The notes below the pieces were generated by a model, which was not told where the DNA came from, made no database searches, and saw nothing but the letters and a program-made list of their open reading frames with translations. The position numbers and the translations under genes were made by a program. A stretch of DNA of 64,000 nucleotides from Termitomyces sp. T153 (Eukaryota; Basidiomycota; Agaricomycetes; Agaricales; Lyophyllaceae). The stretch's first letter is position 1, and each line of letters starts with the position of its first letter. Positions 60,010 to 64,000 of the stretch are shown piece by piece. Where the stretch lies: positions 62,001 to 126,000 of the forward strand of contig JACKQL020000050.1 of NCBI GenBank assembly GCA_018296165.2. Direction: 5' to 3'.

Positions 60010-62110
60010 CCTTTGGGGCATTTGGGGTGCCTGTGATAGAAGTCCCAGACTAGAGCTGATGCATGTACATTGGCCTATAGTTCCCAAGAGATGTCCTTGA
60101 TGCCATATCCTTTCCATTTCACCTTGAACTGTAACTTCTCCAAGAATATCCTGCTATCCAAATTTCCTCCACCTCATACTCTTCCCCATCATTAACCAGA
60201 ATTGGAAGTGGTGGTGCCTTAGGGTGGTGGCTATGGATAGGGTCTTCTAGAGCTGGGAACAGCTTGACAACATTGAAGACTGAGTGCAGTTGATGCAGGC
60301 CTGCTGGGAGCTTGAGTTGGTATTGCTAAAGGCCCTACCTTCTTCACTGCCAAAGGGCCAAGGTTTTATGTCAGAGCTGTCTAAGTACACATGGTCCCTA
60401 GGCTTGTATACAGGGGCTGATGTCCACCAATGGTCATAGTACTGTGCCATGTCATCCTTTGCCTCCTCCTGTGCCTTTTTCACCCTGTCCACAAACTTGT
60501 TCATCAAGTTGTTCTCTGAGGGATGTGCCCAAGGTTTAAATCTCATGTGAGGGTGTCTGCCAGTGTCCAGGAAGAATGGAGTCATCTGAGTGGAAGAATG
60601 AATGTGGTTGTTGTACTGAAACTCAGCATCTGGCTCCAGTTCTTGGTTAACATGTTCTGTCTGACCATCTGACTGAGGGTGATAGGCAGTGGTGGTGTGG
60701 AGCTTCACTCCCAGCAGGTGGTACAGTTTCCAAGTCAACTCTGCCACAAATTGAGGGCCTTGGTGAGAGACATACCTATCAGACAGAACATGGATCTTCC
60801 AAACATTCTTCCAATACAGGCTAGCCACTCCCAGGGCAGAGCAGGTGGTGTGGGTATGGTTGAAGTGGGCCCATTTACCATAGAAGTCCACCACCACAAT
60901 TATAGCATCCATACCCATGAGCATCCAGGAGTTTGACAATGAAGTCCACTGACACAGCACTCCAGCAGGCAGCTGGGATAGGGTGAGGGTGAAGCTAACC
61001 CATGGGTGACTGGCAGCAAGGCTTGGTGCAGAGACAGAGATCACATGTGCTGGTGTAGGTGCCCACATATTGGGATATCTGGGGCCACCAGTAGTTCTAC
61101 ACCAGCTCCAGCATCTTCCATCTACTAGGTTGTCTGGCTACACAAGAGTCATGGTGTTGCTCTACAATGCATTGGCAGAGTTCAGGAATGTTAGGCATGT
61201 AGATGCACCCTTGGATGGTTGGAAGCCCATCCTGAAGACTCCACTCATCTGCATGCACTGACTTAACTCCACTGGCTTGTTGGGCTTGTAGGGCCTGGGC
61301 TGCCTGTGCAACTGCATCCTCTTGTGTGCCCTCCCAATTTCCTCATCAGATGTTCTGGAGGATGTTTACCTCATTCCCTTGGACCACAATCCCTTCTAGA
61401 GCATGAATGGCAAAGAGCTCAGGCTTGAAGAGGATGATGTTGTCATTATCCCCTGCCCCAGTGCCATGGTCAGCATGCCTAGACAATGCATCTGGTTTGC
61501 CCATGCTCTGTCCAGGTTTGTGATGCAGCAAGAAGTCAAAGTTGGCCAGATACAGAGCCACCAAGGTTGGCATTGATTGAGCTTCTTTGCCATATAGAAG
61601 TACTCAAGGTTCTTGTGGTCTGTCCAGACTTTAAACTTCTGCCATGTGCCCTTAGAAAAATGCTGCCATTCTTCAAAGGACTAAGTAATGGCAAGCATTT
61701 CCTTGTCATGGATCTCATAGTTCTGTTCTACTGCATTAAGGTTCTTGAAGTAGAAGGCTATGAGATGCCACTTGCTGTCCTCCTTTGACTGCTGAGAGGG
61801 AACTGCTCCCATGGCAAAGTCAGAGCTATCAGCTTCAACATGGAAGGGAGAGTCATTATCAGGGAATAGGAGGACTGATTTGGAAGTAACAGCTTGCTTG
61901 AGGGCATCAAAGGAAACTTGCTGCAAGGATCCCACTGCCATGCTGTGTGCTTGACAGTGAGGTCAAAGAGGGAACAGGCATGGTGGGAGAAATCTTGTAT
62001 GAACCTTCAGTAGAAGTTAACAAATCCTAGAAAGGCCTGTACTTCCTTCTTGTTCCTTGGCTCAGGCCACTCTGCTATGCCTGCCACCTTGATGGTGATG
62101 AGACTCTATT
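60010..62110 (-). pseudogene. Ty3/gypsy chromovirus pol, broken (RT end, RNase H, integrase, chromodomain)
   Basis: From high to low coordinates: the RT end reads [19 protein letters not shown]; RNase H reads PFHVEADSSDFAMGAV and EIHDKEMLAIT, then KVWTDHKNLEYF; next comes FDFLLHHKPGQSMGKPDALS. The integrase zinc part is YVGTYTSTCDLCLCTKP. Its core has MDAIIVVVDFYGKWAHF, LSDRYVSHQGPQFVAELTWK, and TAYHPQSDGQTEHVNQELE. A chromodomain follows near 60,180-60,030 (EYEVEEI, then FKVKWKGYG and KDISWEL after a one-base shift and before a stop). Stops and frameshifts are numerous. The chromodomain places it with chromoviruses. Confidence 0.85.
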
Positions 62111-62973
62111 CTTGCTGAGTACTGATTTCTGTCTTTTCCTATGTTTTGGTAACTTCCAGAATTTCTGGTTTCTACACAATGTGATGATCATGTGACTTCA
62201 TCACATGTGGTCTAGACCCCCAGCCCATTGGATGACTTTTCCCTAGCAACCTCTAGCAACCTCTTAGCAAAGTTACCAACAATATTTCCTTTCTTGGTAT
62301 TATTGCTACAGTTTCATGACTTCTTGATTTAGTCTTATTCCCTTGATACATGCCACTTTAGCAACCAGCATACTGACTGTCATTCCAGGTGTTGGATTTA
62401 GCTACAGTTTGGGTTATTTGGTTTATTGACTTTCACAAGCCATTTCTCCTGACTAACCTAGGTCACTAGTGACCCTTTTCACTGCTATTGACTCCTTTCA
62501 ATTTCATGACTTTTACTTACTATAAATACTGTCATGTTTTCTATACAGACACCAAAGAATTGCACTGCATTATGAGCCCCAAACTTCAGATCTAAGTCTA
62601 GCAACTCTAGAACTTCTTCTATTGCTCTAGCACTCTCTCTATTGAGTTGATGTCCTTGTTGTTTTGTTCAGCTAGTACCACATTAGGGTACTATTTTCCC
62701 AAGTCCACATCTAGCACTAGCACCTATGGCTAGTTTTGTTTTGGTATTATTCCCTTTTGCTAACACCTTCTTTGCTATCTCTAGCACTTGCCTTTAGAAT
62801 TCTTTTGCTAGCAACCCCTCTCTAGTTACTGTACCTCTGCTCTAGTCAGGTTTACCCAGAGTATCCCCTTCCTTATTTGCTATCTCCTCCTACTGACCTT
62901 GCACTAGCAACCTAGCACATCTCTTGTATCTAGCAAGCTTTCCAGGACCTTGCTCAACTTGTGCCCTCATTTC
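62106..62973 (-). repeat. LTR-like repeat, copy C (inverted relative to A and B)
   Basis: The minus strand starts TGAGGGCACAAGTTGAGC and ends GAGTCTCATCA. It matches copy B from end to end and copy A over its right two thirds. Its right end abuts gypsy RT sequence directly, so it may be a solo LTR inserted in, or recombined with, the chromovirus. Confidence 0.65.
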
Positions 62974-63411
62974 TCATATGTCAGGTTCCACTGACCATGG
63001 GGGCTCAGCTGCACTGGGCAAGTCCTTACTAGGCAGACACAATGCCCTGCACTGATAATCTAGCACTTTGGAGAGGTCTGGACTTCGGATACTTGTGAGG
63101 GTAAGTAAAGGAGGAGTGGTCTGAGCAAGTCCAAAGTGGTCTGGGGAGGTCCAAGACAAGGTACAAGGGAGGCTTGGGCTTTGGGAAGTTCCAGGTACAA
63201 GTCTGGGGGCAAGTATTGGTGATGTGGGGCAAACAGAGGCTATGCAAGTGATGGAAGTGGGGCCAGAGTTTGATGGGAGATCAAGGGATGTTGATGGGTT
63301 TTGGAGTGAGTGAATAGCAAGGTCTGGAGTTGGTTTATGAATGTTTGGGATTGTAATTGTAAGTGCAGGGTTCATAATGGCATTAGAGTTGAAAGGACTT
63401 GGACACAACAA
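62974..63411 (-). other. Pro/Ser/Thr-rich frame next to LTR-like copy C
   Basis: A 145-codon frame (MNPALTITIPNIHKPTPDLA; ALCLPSKDLPSAAEPPWSVE) ends one base short of the LTR-like start. Composition resembles gag or non-coding repeat DNA. No domain was recognised. The remainder to 64,000 has short CpG-poor frames only. Confidence 0.3.
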
Positions 63412-64000
63412 AGGAAATAGAGATGATCAAGATGAGATGGAGTTGAGGCAAGATTGAGATGAGAATGAAAATAGATTCAAGCAGAGATACAAAATGATAA
63501 TGAGACAATAACAGAGATAGAGACAAGACAAGACTGGGAGACTGAGATAAGACCAGGTGACTGAGAGAAGAGGAAATGTAACAAGAAACACAAAACACAA
63601 GAGACAAACAATCAGAAACACATCAGGTAAGGCAATATCAAGACTAAAGTATGGGATGTTACTCTACAACTTATATACTAACTACTGGAACATCTCCAGG
63701 GATAGCAGGTTTGGCAGCAGGGCTCATTGAGGTCATGCAGAGCCAACAGGTGTTGGTTGTGATCAGGGGGTGGGCTGCAGTGATATACTGATGAGATCAG
63801 CCAGGGATGTGGGCCATCCCAGAGTCATTGTGATGCTCCAGAGCTGGTTGGGTAAACCAGTGTGACAAACTGGTGACATATGCCAGTGTCAGGAACAGTG
63901 GGGGAGGGTTCCAGGGGCTCAGGAGAGGAAGGGGAAGCATTGAGGTCTGTGGAGAAACACATTGGAGTTAGCCAGGGAGCCATTGGGGTTTGCCAGAGAA

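Overview
The window is nuclear DNA of a filamentous basidiomycete, almost certainly an Agaricomycete. The evidence is intron-dense genes (introns mostly about 45-60 nt, with very short exons), an F-box/LRR gene family in decay, a Zn2Cys6 regulator, a GH18 chitinase with a CBM5/12 tail, and copia, gypsy-chromovirus, LINE and foldback elements typical of that class. No RNA gene, CRISPR array or organellar insert was seen.

Layout. (1) 1-6,024: start of an unidentified gene at the left edge, a CobW-type metallochaperone GTPase and CWH43 (GPI-lipid remodelling). (2) 6,156-15,126: a repeat block almost free of CpG. It holds two 203/204-bp foldback MITEs, decayed F-box/LRR sequence and a 5.36-kb Ty1/copia element inserted in an F-box gene. 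(3) 15,127-41,600: a gene-rich island. It holds the 5' half of that F-box pseudogene, a fragment of a U1-70K gene copy, AP-3 beta, an MLKL/NLR-type N-terminal domain gene, a Zn2Cys6 factor, a chitinase, a sulfite oxidase, COX12, PRP18, JJJ1, TIM13 and a homeobox factor. (4) 41,624-48,592: a second CpG-poor block with a 5'-truncated LINE flanked by a 12-bp target duplication, a gypsy RT scrap, a probable Penelope-like ORF, 118-bp tandem repeats and an LTR-like pair. (5) 48,593-51,500: COX10 and U1-70K, head to head with only 38 bp between their start codons. (6) 52,060-64,000: a second copy of the F-box 3' region, a 6.2-kb Ty1/copia element and a decayed gypsy chromovirus.

The intact genes are mainly housekeeping: cytochrome oxidase biogenesis (COX10, COX12), mitochondrial import (TIM13), splicing (PRP18, U1-70K), ribosome maturation (JJJ1), vesicle traffic (AP-3 beta), GPI anchors (CWH43) and sulfite detoxification. 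Three of the mitochondrial genes are divergently paired with an RNA- or ribosome-related gene, two of them across less than 80 bp. COX12 and TIM13 are built from very short exons and are invisible to a simple ORF scan.

The strongest observations are: a copia element splitting an F-box/LRR gene so that the frame resumes across the insertion when the element and one target repeat are subtracted; one-sided CpG loss in that element (all three CpGs of the right LTR are TpG in the left LTR); a CACTG-ended foldback MITE family with 3-bp target duplications; a chitinase with an 8-nt exon and a CBM5/12 divided over four short coding pieces; and two GC-AG introns in one transcription factor gene, one of them inside its zinc cluster.
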